Assembly (NCBI RefSeq): GCF_003574445.1
Contig: NZ_KZ984569.1
Coordinates: 1-64,000 of the forward strand
DNA from: Streptomyces sp. YIM 130001
GTDB lineage: Bacteria > Actinomycetota > Actinomycetes > Streptomycetales > Streptomycetaceae
Direction of reading: 5' to 3'
DNA length: 64,000 nt
Shown here: positions 35,162 to 44,159 of the stretch, in pieces
Numbering within the stretch: position 1 is the stretch's first letter
Layout: each line of letters opens with the position of its first letter
Made by a program: the position numbers and the translations under genes
Notes under the pieces: model-generated
The model's database searches: none
Told to the model about the DNA's origin: nothing
The model's input: the letters and a program-made list of their open reading frames with translations, nothing else

Positions 35162-37465
35162 TCAAGTCCGCAGACGCATGCCTGGTTTCACCTCCTCGAC
35201 CATGGCCAGCCCATGTCCGTCGACTCGGGCGGTGAAGGGACTACCGGCCAGCGCGAGTCCCGTGAGAGTCAGGTCGCCGAGCGGCACACTGCGCGCGGGC
35301 CGGAGTGTCACCGTCCCCGCCGGGACGTCGGGCCTGACGCCCACCAGTGCGATCAACATGTGCAGCGCCCCGGCGGCGGCCGTGGCAGCCGGCCTGCATG
35401 CCGCTGGATGCGGCAACGGAGCGCTGCGCTGCACCCGCTGAAGCCCACCGACCATTTCGGGCAGTCGGTGACCGAAGAACTGAGACACGCACAGCGAACC
35501 CCTGACCAACGAAGCAGCATCCGCCTCCCGGCCGACGGCCACCAGACCTGCTGCCGCCACGGCCGTGTCGTGGAGGTGCACCGCTCCGTTGCGCCGGCCC
35601 AGCGGGCTGAAGCCACGCTCCGTCGTACCGAGGCTCCGCAGTCCCCACCCGGAGTTCATGGCGGGGCCCCCGAGGAGGTCGGCCAGCCTCCCGCTCTGCC
35701 CGCCGTCCAGGAGGGCGGGCGCGAATTCACCCGCTGCGGACAGACCTGGATCCAGGAGGTGCGCCGACCTGCTGTTGAGTGCGACATGGGGCCGCCCGTC
35801 GTCGGCCAGGTACGCGGCGGGGCGCCCTCCGTCGCGGTCCGCGACCCAGAAGTCCCTGCGAAACGACCTGCGTAGCTCCCGAGCCCACTGGCGCCAGGCC
35901 TCGGCCCCCGGCCAGCCGTAGGCATCGAGGAGGTCGGCGCCCAGAAGCGCGGCCCGGTGCGCATGCGCCTGCGTCGCGGCCCGGAACAGTACGCGCGGCC
36001 CGGGGGCCGGGACGTAGGACCCGTCCCCCACCGCTCGTCGGAGCCAGTCGAGGCATCGTTGTGCTGTCGGCACGAGCGGCGCCGCTTCGTGATCCGCCAG
36101 CCCCCAGAGCCGCGCCTCCGCGAGCAGGGCGGGGAAGAGCAGCGTCGCTTCGACTTCCGATGCGGACGCGTTCGAACGCCGGCTGGACGTCGCCTGCCCC
36201 CGGGATCCGACCAACAGCCCGAACTGCCTCCCCGGCTCCTGGTGTTGAGCCCTCGCCAACGTCCGCATCGTTCCGAACGCGAGCCCCGTTCCCAGCGGCA
36301 GGCACATGCGCGCGGCGGCGACGGCCTCACCCGGTGACAGGCCACAACGCCAAGGGACTCCAGCGGCCAGGTACAACTCCCCAGCGTGTTCAGGATCAGG
36401 AACAAGCAACCCGCGCAGATCCTGCAGGCAGGTGCGGAGCATCCGGGACGGTCGCGGATCACCGCAGATCGCTTCAGCAGCCGAGAACGGTCCGCGCAAC
36501 CCCGGCCTTACGGGTGGCCGGACGGCCTCGACGGCCTTCCTCCGACGCATCACCGGACCGGTTGGCTCGACCATGGTCTTCGCGCCTGCCCGTCCGGACG
36601 GACGGGCGCGAGTTCGACGGTCCGGCAGGCGCGGCGGTTCACTCGCGGCGTGTACGGCTCGGGTCCGGCCGGCCCAGGCCTGACTCTCCTTGAACGGCTG
36701 CACGGTCAGATCGACCACGAAGGTGCCGGCGGGCGGCAGTTGGATGTTCCAGCGCAGCAGTCCGGATTGGGCCAGGGCGTCGTCCGGCGGCGGATCGGCC
36801 GTGACTACGCAATCTCCGTCGGCCGACGTCCAACGAAGCCCGGCCGAGCACACCCCGGCCGGAACGCTCGCCGAGCCGAAGCCGTTCACGAGCGCGTCGA
36901 TATCCGCCAGGTCCGTACCCAAAGAGACCTCAACCGGCATGCGGAGAGCCCGCTGCGCCGCGCTGCGCAGCACGATCCGTTCCCTGCCGGCCGCCACCCT
37001 GACGCGCTCCACGATCAGGACCGGATCGGGGCTGCCGGAAGCACTCAGGAGGCCGACGAAGGCGGCTCGGTCGGCCCGCACCATCCGGGCCTGGAGAGGA
37101 GTCGGTTCCTGCCCTGCCACCCGCAGGCGACACTGGGAGAGAAGGCGCTTGCCGCCGCTGTAGAACCCTTCGAGTCCCGATCCGGTGATCTGACCGTGCC
37201 TCGCCCCGATGAAGAGACGGGGAAGCGCGACACCGATCAGCGCATCGTGCATGGCCGGTACGCGGAACCGGGGCGGGGCAGCCGCACGCCCCTTCCGTCC
37301 TCCTGCGACGCCCGCGGTCGGGGCCCGCCGACGTCGCGCTGGGTGCGGGCGGCGCGACGTCCCGGAAGGAAGCGTCGCAGCGGCCGAGGGCGCAGGTGCA
37401 GGTGCAGGTGCAGGCGCTTCAGAAAGACGGTGCGGATGCCTGCCCGTACTCGACGCTCGCATCAT
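35162..37465 (-). CDS. glycogen-debranching-enzyme-like protein (N-terminal GDE domain, MGH1-like barrel)
   Basis: 767 aa. After a 70-residue Pro/Ala/Arg-rich leader, residues about 72-290 match the N-terminal glycogen-debranching domain (ALPRLFIGARHGQITGSG, LEGFYSGGKRLLSQCRLRVA, SLGTDLADIDA). The second half is an (alpha/alpha)6 barrel (LPLGTGLAFGTMRTLARAQH, AAYLADDGRPHVALNSRSAH, NSGWGLRSLG). Presumably acts on alpha-glucans, but I could not place catalytic acids. Start: ATG at 37465, with GAGGGG six bases upstream; the family often begins close to the HDALIGVALPRL block (ATG 37252), so the leader is the doubtful part. An (AP)-repeat lies within it. Overlapping low-complexity frames on the other strand are discounted. 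Confidence 0.75.
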   Translation of the reverse strand: MMRASSTGRHPHRLSEAPAPAPAPAPSAAATLPSGTSRRPHPARRRRAPTAGVAGGRKGRAAAPPRFRVPAMHDALIGVALPRLFIGARHGQITGSGLEGFYSGGKRLLSQCRLRVAGQEPTPLQARMVRADRAAFVGLLSASGSPDPVLIVERVRVAAGRERIVLRSAAQRALRMPVEVSLGTDLADIDALVNGFGSASVPAGVCSAGLRWTSADGDCVVTADPPPDDALAQSGLLRWNIQLPPAGTFVVDLTVQPFKESQAWAGRTRAVHAASEPPRLPDRRTRARPSGRAGAKTMVEPTGPVMRRRKAVEAVRPPVRPGLRGPFSAAEAICGDPRPSRMLRTCLQDLRGLLVPDPEHAGELYLAAGVPWRCGLSPGEAVAAARMCLPLGTGLAFGTMRTLARAQHQEPGRQFGLLVGSRGQATSSRRSNASASEVEATLLFPALLAEARLWGLADHEAAPLVPTAQRCLDWLRRAVGDGSYVPAPGPRVLFRAATQAHAHRAALLGADLLDAYGWPGAEAWRQWARELRRSFRRDFWVADRDGGRPAAYLADDGRPHVALNSRSAHLLDPGLSAAGEFAPALLDGGQSGRLADLLGGPAMNSGWGLRSLGTTERGFSPLGRRNGAVHLHDTAVAAAGLVAVGREADAASLVRGSLCVSQFFGHRLPEMVGGLQRVQRSAPLPHPAACRPAATAAAGALHMLIALVGVRPDVPAGTVTLRPARSVPLGDLTLTGLALAGSPFTARVDGHGLAMVEEVKPGMRLRT

Positions 37466-37947
37466 CTCCGGCCCCTCGCGTCGCCCGACGGGCACCCCTC
37501 CCGACGGCGCCGGAGCGGGAGGGGGTGCCGCAACCCGAACCGGAGCCGGTGCGACAGCGTCCGTGGATCGGGCTCGCGATGCCGCGGGACCTCTCGTCAC
37601 CTCTGCCCTCACCGCTACGTACCGGCCCACCCGATCCGCTTCGCCCGCGATCCTGGCGTCGACACGTCGCACCGGGAACTCCACTCCGTAGCCTCCCGCA
37701 CCCGAGCGCCCGCTCCGGCGCCGGCGCCGTCCGCGAGGGGTCGCTCGGTGCCCGGCACCGGTCTCCCGGCACGAGCCAGGCGGCGCCGTCCGGTCACGTC
37801 CTGCGCCGCCATACCTCACGTCGGTCACTGACACAGCAACACCGGCGCCGACTCCGACGGGCAGACTGGACGGCACACAGGGAGCGGGACGCCGGATCTT
37901 CGGCCTCCGCCGCCACCAGCCGGTCCAGCTCCCCGGACCCCAGAGCC
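37466..37947 (-). other. intergenic region upstream of the debranching-like gene
   Basis: 482 bp of extremely GC-rich sequence between the DUF4192 stop and the debranching-like start. The debranching frame stays open through part of it (to 38077), but the residues are Arg/Pro-rich and unlike protein. I see no gene, hairpin or operator. Confidence 0.5.
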
Positions 37948-39426
37948 TCATCGCCGGCTCCGCGAGCCCGGCGTGCCCGAACGGCGATCGCGCCCTACCG
38001 GGCCCGACGCCCTCGAGCCGGGCGAGCGTACGTCGCTGCGTGTCGTCCGCGGACGTCGTGTGCGGTCTCCTCCCCACGGTCCGTTCACGGCTCGGCGAGA
38101 AGTGGCCCGACGTTGCCTCGGCACGAGGGGCTTCGGCGCAGGAGTGGGTTTCGAATCCCCCTCCGTGGCCGGCACGCCGGAGTCCGGGTCCGCACCTGGG
38201 GAAGTTCCCGCGGTCGCTGCCGTCTCGGTGTCGTCCTGCTCGGGCTCCCGGCCGGAAGCGTCCGGCTCAGGCTCGACAGGGGGCCCGTCCATGGGCTGGG
38301 GCGAAGAACCGCTCGCCCGCAGGCATTTCCGCACCGACTCCGGATCGAGTCCTTCGATGATCGCGTGATGCAGGAGACGGGCGAACGTGTAGTCCGGAAC
38401 ACGGCGCAACGCCATGCACAGAACAGCCCGGGCCTCGATCTCGTCCCCCAGGGACCAGGCGACCCACCCGGCCAGCGTGAGTGGGGCGGCCGCGTGCTCG
38501 GCGTAGGCCCCCACGCAGCGCCTGGCGAGCGAGCGCCAGAGCCGCAGCGCCGCTGCACCGTCCTGTCCTTCCATCCACTCCGCCGCCCGGTCCCGAGTCG
38601 TGCGGTCCTGGAGACCGATGATGAGCGTCGCGGCCTGTCGTTCGCTGAGCAGTGTGTCGTCGCCGATGTCGGCCATCACCCGGCCCGCAGCCGGCGCCGC
38701 TGCCCGAAACTGCTCAAGCGCCCTGCCGACCGCCGCCACCGTCTCGTCCGCGGTCTCTGCCCGCGTCTCTTGCTCCAGGATCCGGGGGACCAGCATGCGC
38801 GCCGCTGCGTCCAGAGCCCGTTCCTGAGCCTCGGAAGCAGAGCCCTCCAACGGGGTGTACCTGTTCTCCATCTCCCGGATGGATCCGCGTACCTGGAGCC
38901 CTGCATAGGCCGCAGCCGCGGCGATGACCGAGGTGCCGGCCACGCTCAGCGGCATTCCCTCGGGCGCGCAGCAGCGAGGGTCCGGGCACAGATAGGACCA
39001 GTAGCGCCCGCCCGACAGGCAGAGCGACTCGCTCACAGGAACGCCGGCAGCGACGCAGGCGTCGCCGAGCGCCTCGGCGAGGGGCCGCAGGTACTCCATC
39101 ACCTGCCGTCCGGTCTGGCCGTCACGCGGCTCGCGACACAGATACACGACCATGGCGTCCGGCTTGGCTCCGCGCCGCACACCGCTCTTGATCAGGCAGT
39201 TGGCAAGTTGCTCGGCCGTTTCGGGCCAGTCCTCGACGGATTCCGGGAGGCCCAGGCGTACGCGGCCGCCGAGGGCGCCCTCATCGCCATGTGTGGCTGC
39301 CAGGACGACACTCTCGTCGGGGTGGAAGCCCATCAAGTAAGGGAGCGCATCGGCCAGTTCGGCCGGGCTGCGCAGAACGATCGGACGGTTGCCGGAAAGG
39401 CCCGTGGCCTCGTTGTGATGCGTCAT
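37948..39426 (-). CDS. DUF4192 domain-containing protein
   Basis: 492 aa. The first 350 residues match DUF4192 (RSPAELADALPYLMGFHPDE, MVVYLCREP, YWSYLCPDPRCC, EGMPL). Family function is unknown; it is confined to actinobacteria. The last 120 residues are Pro/Glu- then Arg/Ser-rich, probably disordered. ATG 39426 with GGAGAAGG upstream. Divergent from recQ; the shared 133-bp gap carries two DnaA boxes, so replication-linked control of either gene is possible. Confidence 0.85.
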   Translation of the reverse strand: MTHHNEATGLSGNRPIVLRSPAELADALPYLMGFHPDESVVLAATHGDEGALGGRVRLGLPESVEDWPETAEQLANCLIKSGVRRGAKPDAMVVYLCREPRDGQTGRQVMEYLRPLAEALGDACVAAGVPVSESLCLSGGRYWSYLCPDPRCCAPEGMPLSVAGTSVIAAAAAYAGLQVRGSIREMENRYTPLEGSASEAQERALDAAARMLVPRILEQETRAETADETVAAVGRALEQFRAAAPAAGRVMADIGDDTLLSERQAATLIIGLQDRTTRDRAAEWMEGQDGAAALRLWRSLARRCVGAYAEHAAAPLTLAGWVAWSLGDEIEARAVLCMALRRVPDYTFARLLHHAIIEGLDPESVRKCLRASGSSPQPMDGPPVEPEPDASGREPEQDDTETAATAGTSPGADPDSGVPATEGDSKPTPAPKPLVPRQRRATSRRAVNGPWGGDRTRRPRTTRSDVRSPGSRASGPVGRDRRSGTPGSRSRR

Positions 39427-39466
39427 GCGGCGACCTTCTCCCGAAACGGAAAATTCCGCTTATGCC

Positions 39467-39508
39467 TGTGGATAACCTGAGCCATGGGCATGCTCAGACT
39501 TGTCCACA
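39467..39508. promoter_or_regulatory. pair of DnaA boxes in the DUF4192-recQ gap
   Basis: TGTGGATAA at 39467-39475 (reverse complement of the perfect box TTATCCACA) and TTGTCCACA at 39500-39508 (the Streptomyces-preferred box). They are in opposite orientation with centres 33 bp apart, about three turns. A CGGAA-AA-TTCCG inverted repeat (39447-39458) lies just left. The right box is 51 bp before the chosen recQ start. Confidence 0.7.
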
Positions 39509-39559
39509 GATCCCGAAGAGCATTGGCCGGATGTCGGACCCATCGGGTTGCATGGACAC

Positions 39560-41722
39560 ATGAGCAACGAAGAACTCCGCACGGCCGCCGACTCCGTACT
39601 GGCTCGACTCGTCGGCGACCCCACCGGCCGCGCCAGGCTGCGCGAGGACCAGTGGCGCGCGATCGAGGCCCTGGTCGCCGACAAGCGACGGGCCCTGGTC
39701 GTACAGCGCACGGGCTGGGGGAAGTCAGCGGTGTACTTCGTGGCCACAGCGCTGCTGCGGGAGCAGGGCGCCGGACCGACGGTGATCGTCTCCCCGCTCC
39801 TCGCCCTGATGCGTAACCAGGTGGAAGCGGCCGCCAAAGCAGGCATCCGCGCCCGGACGATCAACTCGTCGAACAACGAGGAATGGGACACGGTGCAGCA
39901 GGAGGTCGCCGCCGGCGAGGTCGACGTCCTCCTGGTGAGCCCCGAGCGGCTCAACAACCCGGACTTCCGTGACGAGGTACTCCCCAAGCTGGCAGCCGCC
40001 ACCGGCTTGCTCGTCGTCGACGAAGCACACTGCATCTCCGACTGGGGCCACGACTTCCGGCCCGACTACCGGCGCCTTCGCACCATGCTCACGGACCTGC
40101 CGCCGGACGTGCCCGTGCTGGCGACGACCGCCACCGCCAATGCCCGGGTCACCGCGGACGTCGCGGAGCAGCTGGGCACGGGCCAGGGCACGGACGCCCT
40201 GGTGCTGCGCGGCCCTCTCGACCGGGAGAGCCTCAGCCTGTCCGTCCTGCAACTCCCGGACGCCGCACACCGGCTGGCTTGGCTCGGGGAGCACCTTGAG
40301 GATCTGCCGGGGTCCGGAATCATCTACACCCTCACAGTGGCGGCGGCCGAAGAAGTGACGAGCTTCCTGCGCCAGCGCGGCCATCCGGTCCAGTCGTACA
40401 CGGGGCGTACGGAGAACGCCGACCGGCAGCAGGCCGAGGACGACCTCCTGGCGAACCGAGTCAAGGCGTTGGTCGCCACCTCCGCCCTCGGAATGGGCTT
40501 CGACAAACCCGACCTGGGCTTCGTGGTGCACCTCGGGTCCCCGTCGTCCCCGATCGCGTACTACCAGCAGGTCGGCCGTGCGGGCCGCGGCGTGGAGCAT
40601 GCGGAAGTCCTGCTGCTGCCCGGCCGCGAGGACGAGGCGATCTGGCGCTACTTCGCTTCGGTCGCCTTCCCTCCGGAGGAGCAGGTGCGCCGCACCATCG
40701 ACGCGCTGGACCAGGCAGGCCGCCCCTTGTCGCTTCCTGCGCTGGAACCCTTGGTCGAACTGCGCCGCTCCCGGCTCGAGACGATGCTCAAGGTGCTGGA
40801 CGTCGACGGCGCCGTGAAGCGGGTCAAGGGCGGCTGGATCTCCACCGGCCGACCGTGGGCCTACGACGCCGAGCGCTATGCATGGGTGGCCAGGCAGCGG
40901 GAGGCGGAGCAGCAGGCCATGCGGGACTACGCGACGACCGCCGGTTGCCGCATGGAGTTTCTGCGCCGCCAACTGGACGACGAAGCGGCCACGCCCTGCG
41001 GTCGCTGCGACAACTGCAAGGGCGCTCGGTTCACCACGGATGTCGCATCCTCCGCGCTGACCTCCGCCCGCGGCGAGCTGGAGCGCGCCGGTGTCGAACT
41101 CGACCCGCGCAAGATGTGGCCCACCGGCCTCGCCGCAGTGGGAGTCGGCCTGAAGGGCCGCATCCCCGCCGGTGAGCAGGCGGGTACGGGCCGGGCCCTC
41201 GGTCGGCTCTCCGACATCGGCTGGGGCAATCGCCTGCGGCCGATGCTGGCGACGCAGTCCCCCGACGGCCCCGTGCCCGACGACGTGGCGCGCGCCGTCG
41301 TCGAGGTACTGGCGGACTGGGCCAAGGGGCCCGGAGGTTGGGCGACCGCCGACGCCTCGACGCCCCGCCCGGTCGGTGTGGTCGCCATGCCCTCCCACAC
41401 CCGCCCACAGCTGGTCGGCTCTCTGGCCTCCCACATCGCCACCGTGGGACGCATGCCGCTCCTTGGTTCGCTCTCCTACGCGCCCGGCGCCCTGGAGGCA
41501 CCTGTCCCCCGGTCCAACAGCGCCCAGCGGCTGCGCGCGCTCGACGGCGCCCTGGAAGTCACGGACGAACTGACAGCAGCCCTGCGAGGAGCACCCGGCG
41601 GACCGGTGCTCCTGGTGGACGACATGAGCGACACAGGCTGGACGCTCGCTGTGGCGGCCCGGCTTCTCCTGCGCAGCGGAGCAGAGGGGGTGTTGCCGCT
41701 GGTCCTCGCCGTCCAGGGATGA
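39560..41722 (+). CDS. recQ: RecQ-family DNA helicase fused to a phosphoribosyltransferase-like domain
   Basis: 720 aa. A 3'-5' helicase used in recombination and fork repair. Motifs: Walker A QRTGWGKSAVYF, DEAH box VVDEAHCISDWGHDFRPDYR, TTATAN, TSALGMGFDKPD (V) and YYQQVGRAGRG (VI). RecQ zinc cysteines are in TTAGCR and ATPCGRCDNCKGA. Instead of a classic HRDC end, residues about 600-720 look like a PRTase: RPVGVVAMPSHTRPQLVGSL and the PRPP-loop motif PVLLVDDMSDTGWTLAVAAR. Start at ATG 39560 (MSNEELRTAAD); TTG 39500 would add 20 residues but would lie on a DnaA box. Nearby rnhB, lexA and dinG share its genome-maintenance theme. Confidence 0.9.
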   Translation: MSNEELRTAADSVLARLVGDPTGRARLREDQWRAIEALVADKRRALVVQRTGWGKSAVYFVATALLREQGAGPTVIVSPLLALMRNQVEAAAKAGIRARTINSSNNEEWDTVQQEVAAGEVDVLLVSPERLNNPDFRDEVLPKLAAATGLLVVDEAHCISDWGHDFRPDYRRLRTMLTDLPPDVPVLATTATANARVTADVAEQLGTGQGTDALVLRGPLDRESLSLSVLQLPDAAHRLAWLGEHLEDLPGSGIIYTLTVAAAEEVTSFLRQRGHPVQSYTGRTENADRQQAEDDLLANRVKALVATSALGMGFDKPDLGFVVHLGSPSSPIAYYQQVGRAGRGVEHAEVLLLPGREDEAIWRYFASVAFPPEEQVRRTIDALDQAGRPLSLPALEPLVELRRSRLETMLKVLDVDGAVKRVKGGWISTGRPWAYDAERYAWVARQREAEQQAMRDYATTAGCRMEFLRRQLDDEAATPCGRCDNCKGARFTTDVASSALTSARGELERAGVELDPRKMWPTGLAAVGVGLKGRIPAGEQAGTGRALGRLSDIGWGNRLRPMLATQSPDGPVPDDVARAVVEVLADWAKGPGGWATADASTPRPVGVVAMPSHTRPQLVGSLASHIATVGRMPLLGSLSYAPGALEAPVPRSNSAQRLRALDGALEVTDELTAALRGAPGGPVLLVDDMSDTGWTLAVAARLLLRSGAEGVLPLVLAVQG

Positions 41723-41940
41723 GCGGGCGTCACCAGGGCGGCGCGCGGGCAGGGATATTGGTGCCGCACTCACACATTCCGGTCGGCGATGCCAATTGCT
41801 CGTTGCCGCAAGCGAGTCGGGCGGCGAGAATTGAAGTCGCTCCCCGCGTGGCTCGTCCGTGGCCCGGCAGGGCTGTGCCGTGGTGCGCTTCCCAGTCAGA
41901 CCTCGCCCGCAGGTGTGGGCGCGTAGCCGAAGGGAGGACC

Positions 41941-42621
41941 GTGACCTTCGGATTCGCTCCGTCCGCAGGACAGCCGACGCCTCGAGCTCCAGGTTCCTTC
42001 GGGATGCCCTCCGACTCCAGCAACCAACTGGCCAGATCGCTCGAGCCCGCCGAGTGGGCCGCCGCCGGGATCCCGCTGCTACGAGATCCGCGCGAGGTGG
42101 TCACCGGGCTGCACGCGCGGCATCTGCCGCCACCGCGAACAGCAGTCGTGGCGGTGCTCGACCAGGAGGAACGGCTCAGGGCGAGCGCGTCCTTCACCCA
42201 ACGCGCCGACGCAGCGGACGGCTGGGTGTTCCGCAACGCTCTACTGTCCCAGCTCCGTCGGGTGATCCCGCACGACCTGCGGCGGCGCACACCGGTGCGT
42301 ACGGCCGTGCTCCTCTACTGCAGAGACGGCGAGGAGCAGTGGACGCAGGAGGACGGCGCCTGGATGTGGGGGCTGCGCGACGCCTGCACGTTGCACGGGC
42401 TGCGGTGCGGCGCGTACATCACGCTGACCCGCGCAGGCTGGCGGGTTCTGGGTGAGGGGCGCAGCGGCCGTCGCCCTCAGGCCGAGGCGTCCCGACGGCA
42501 AACTGACGCCTCTGCTTCGAGGCCGCCACAGCACCGTGAGCCGCCGACCGGAGTGGAGGCACCGCGGGGCCGGCTCGGAGGCGGCGGCATCGAGCCGTTC
42601 CGACGCGCGACCGCGATGTGA
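41941..42621 (+). CDS. conserved hypothetical protein
   Basis: 226 aa from GTG 41941, which has AGGGAGG four bases upstream; the frame is open far upstream inside recQ but only as a shadow. The conserved core (SNQLARSLEPAEWAAAGIPL, HARHLPPPRTAVVAVLD, RTAVLLYCRDGEE, WMWGLRDACTLHGLRCGAYI) is known to me from streptomycete proteomes without function. The C-terminal 60 residues are low-complexity. It follows recQ by 218 bp on the same strand. No enzyme motif seen; cytoplasmic. Confidence 0.8.
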   Translation: MTFGFAPSAGQPTPRAPGSFGMPSDSSNQLARSLEPAEWAAAGIPLLRDPREVVTGLHARHLPPPRTAVVAVLDQEERLRASASFTQRADAADGWVFRNALLSQLRRVIPHDLRRRTPVRTAVLLYCRDGEEQWTQEDGAWMWGLRDACTLHGLRCGAYITLTRAGWRVLGEGRSGRRPQAEASRRQTDASASRPPQHREPPTGVEAPRGRLGGGGIEPFRRATAM

Positions 42622-42750
42622 CGAGCGCGCTTTCGCGCGGGTTGTCGTCGCGGCCCAACACAAGGGGCTGCGGCGTGGCCGATGGCACGGCCACCGTCGA
42701 GCCGTCACCTCTGCCGCACAACCGGGAGACCCGGCCGCGCGGCAGAGGTG

Positions 42751-43383
42751 TCAAACGCCGACGCCGAGCGCGGAGTTGATCCGCTGCGGGTCGCCGCAGA
42801 CGATCAGCAGAGCCTCCGCCCGCCCGAGGGCGAGCGGCAGTGCTGCGGCGGCCGCACTGTCGTCACCGCCGTTGAGGGCGACGACGACCACGGGCCGGAC
42901 CGAAGCACGGGCCAGGTCCGTGGCACCGGCGTGGAACACGTCGTCGCGCGCGTCGTGCTGCGCCCAGTAGGCACTGTCGCCGAACGAACGCTCATGCGTG
43001 GCCCACGGATGCAACTCACCCGTGGTGATCACCAGGACGTCGCCGGGCGGACGGCCGGAGTCGAGAAGCAGGTCGACCGCTTCCTCGGCTGCGGCAAGTG
43101 CCCCCTCGACAGAGGCCGGAATCAGCTGGATCTGCGGGGAATCGGATGCCGCCGCGGCCGCCGGAGCAGCAGGTGCGGCCGGAGCCGGCCTGGCCGAATC
43201 GCGCGTGCTGCGCTGGGCCGGAGGCTTGGGCTGAGCAGGGCCCGGACGGCCGGGGCGCGAAGCTGCCGCGGGACGGGGGCCGGGTACGGGGCGGGGGGTC
43301 GGCACGCTGCGGCCGCTGGCCGAATTCGTGCGGGGACCCTGGGCGCTCTCGGGAATCTGAGGCTCCTCGGGAATGAGAGGCAT
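42751..43383 (-). CDS. hypothetical protein with Pro/Ala-rich N-terminus
   Basis: 210 aa from ATG 43383 (MPLIPEEPQIPE), with CGGGAATGAGAGG context upstream of the gene's 5' end; the frame stays open to 43926 but overlaps rnhB. The first 90 residues are Pro/Ala/Arg-rich. The rest is compact (GALAAAEEAVDLLLDSGRPP, VLVITTGELHPWATHERSFG, VVVVALNGGDDSAAAAALPL), apparently alpha/beta. Function not recognised. It lies 71 bp after rnhB on the same strand, so it is probably cotranscribed. Confidence 0.75.
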   Translation of the reverse strand: MPLIPEEPQIPESAQGPRTNSASGRSVPTPRPVPGPRPAAASRPGRPGPAQPKPPAQRSTRDSARPAPAAPAAPAAAAASDSPQIQLIPASVEGALAAAEEAVDLLLDSGRPPGDVLVITTGELHPWATHERSFGDSAYWAQHDARDDVFHAGATDLARASVRPVVVVALNGGDDSAAAAALPLALGRAEALLIVCGDPQRINSALGVGV

Positions 43384-43454
43384 GGTTGGTTGTCTATCAA
43401 ACGCCGGTGCGAGTCGCATCGGCGGGTGGCACATACGTGCGACCGGCAATGGTG

Positions 43455-44159
43455 TCAGAAATCGAAGCCGAGTTGCCCCTCGATTTCCGCGGCGGCAGGG
43501 CGGGGCGCCGGGACCCGGTTCTTCTTCAGGTGCCGCCACTGGGGCAGCGCGTCGAGGTACGACCACGACAACCGGTGGTGTTCGGTAGGGCCGGACTCGG
43601 CGAGGGCCGCCTTGTGCACCGGCGAGGGGTAGCCCGCGTTGGCCGCGAAGCCGAAGGGGGCGTAGTCCGCGTCCAGTTCGGCCATCATGGCATCGCGCCG
43701 CACCTTGGCGATGACGGAGGCCGCCGCCACTGCGATGCAGGACTGGTCGCCCTTGATCACGGTGCGCACCTTCCACGGGTCGCCGAGATAGTCGTGCTTC
43801 CCGTCGAGGATGACGGCGTCGGGACGTACCGGCAGCAAGTCCAGCGCCCGTACGGCGGCGAGACGCAGAGCCGCGGTCATACCCAGCGCGTCGATCTCCT
43901 CCGGGGAAGCATGACCGAGTGCGCAAGCCGTCACCCAGTCAGTGAGGATCTCGGCCAACTCGTTGCGCCGCTTCACGGTGAGCAACTTGGAGTCGGTGAG
44001 CCCTTCAGGCGCGCGACGCAGGCCGGTGACCGCGGCACAGACCGTGACGGGACCGGCCCAGGCCCCCCGCCCCACCTCGTCGACACCGGCAATGATCTTG
44101 GCCCCGGTCGTGGCGCGGAGTGAGCGCTCGACGGTGTGGGTGGGTGCTTCGTACGGCAT
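43455..44159 (-). CDS. rnhB: ribonuclease HII
   Basis: 234 aa. Removes ribonucleotides from DNA and RNA primers. Catalytic acids are visible: Asp and Glu in IIAGVDEVGRGAWAGPV, Asp in DAVILDGKHDYLG, and the later Asp (AMMAELDADY). The conserved SKLL, CIAVAAASVIAKVRRD and NAGYPSPVHKAAL blocks are present. Normal length. First gene of a probable two-gene unit with the downstream hypothetical. The upstream 600 bp have no gene. Confidence 0.95.
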   Translation of the reverse strand: MPYEAPTHTVERSLRATTGAKIIAGVDEVGRGAWAGPVTVCAAVTGLRRAPEGLTDSKLLTVKRRNELAEILTDWVTACALGHASPEEIDALGMTAALRLAAVRALDLLPVRPDAVILDGKHDYLGDPWKVRTVIKGDQSCIAVAAASVIAKVRRDAMMAELDADYAPFGFAANAGYPSPVHKAALAESGPTEHHRLSWSYLDALPQWRHLKKNRVPAPRPAAAEIEGQLGFDF

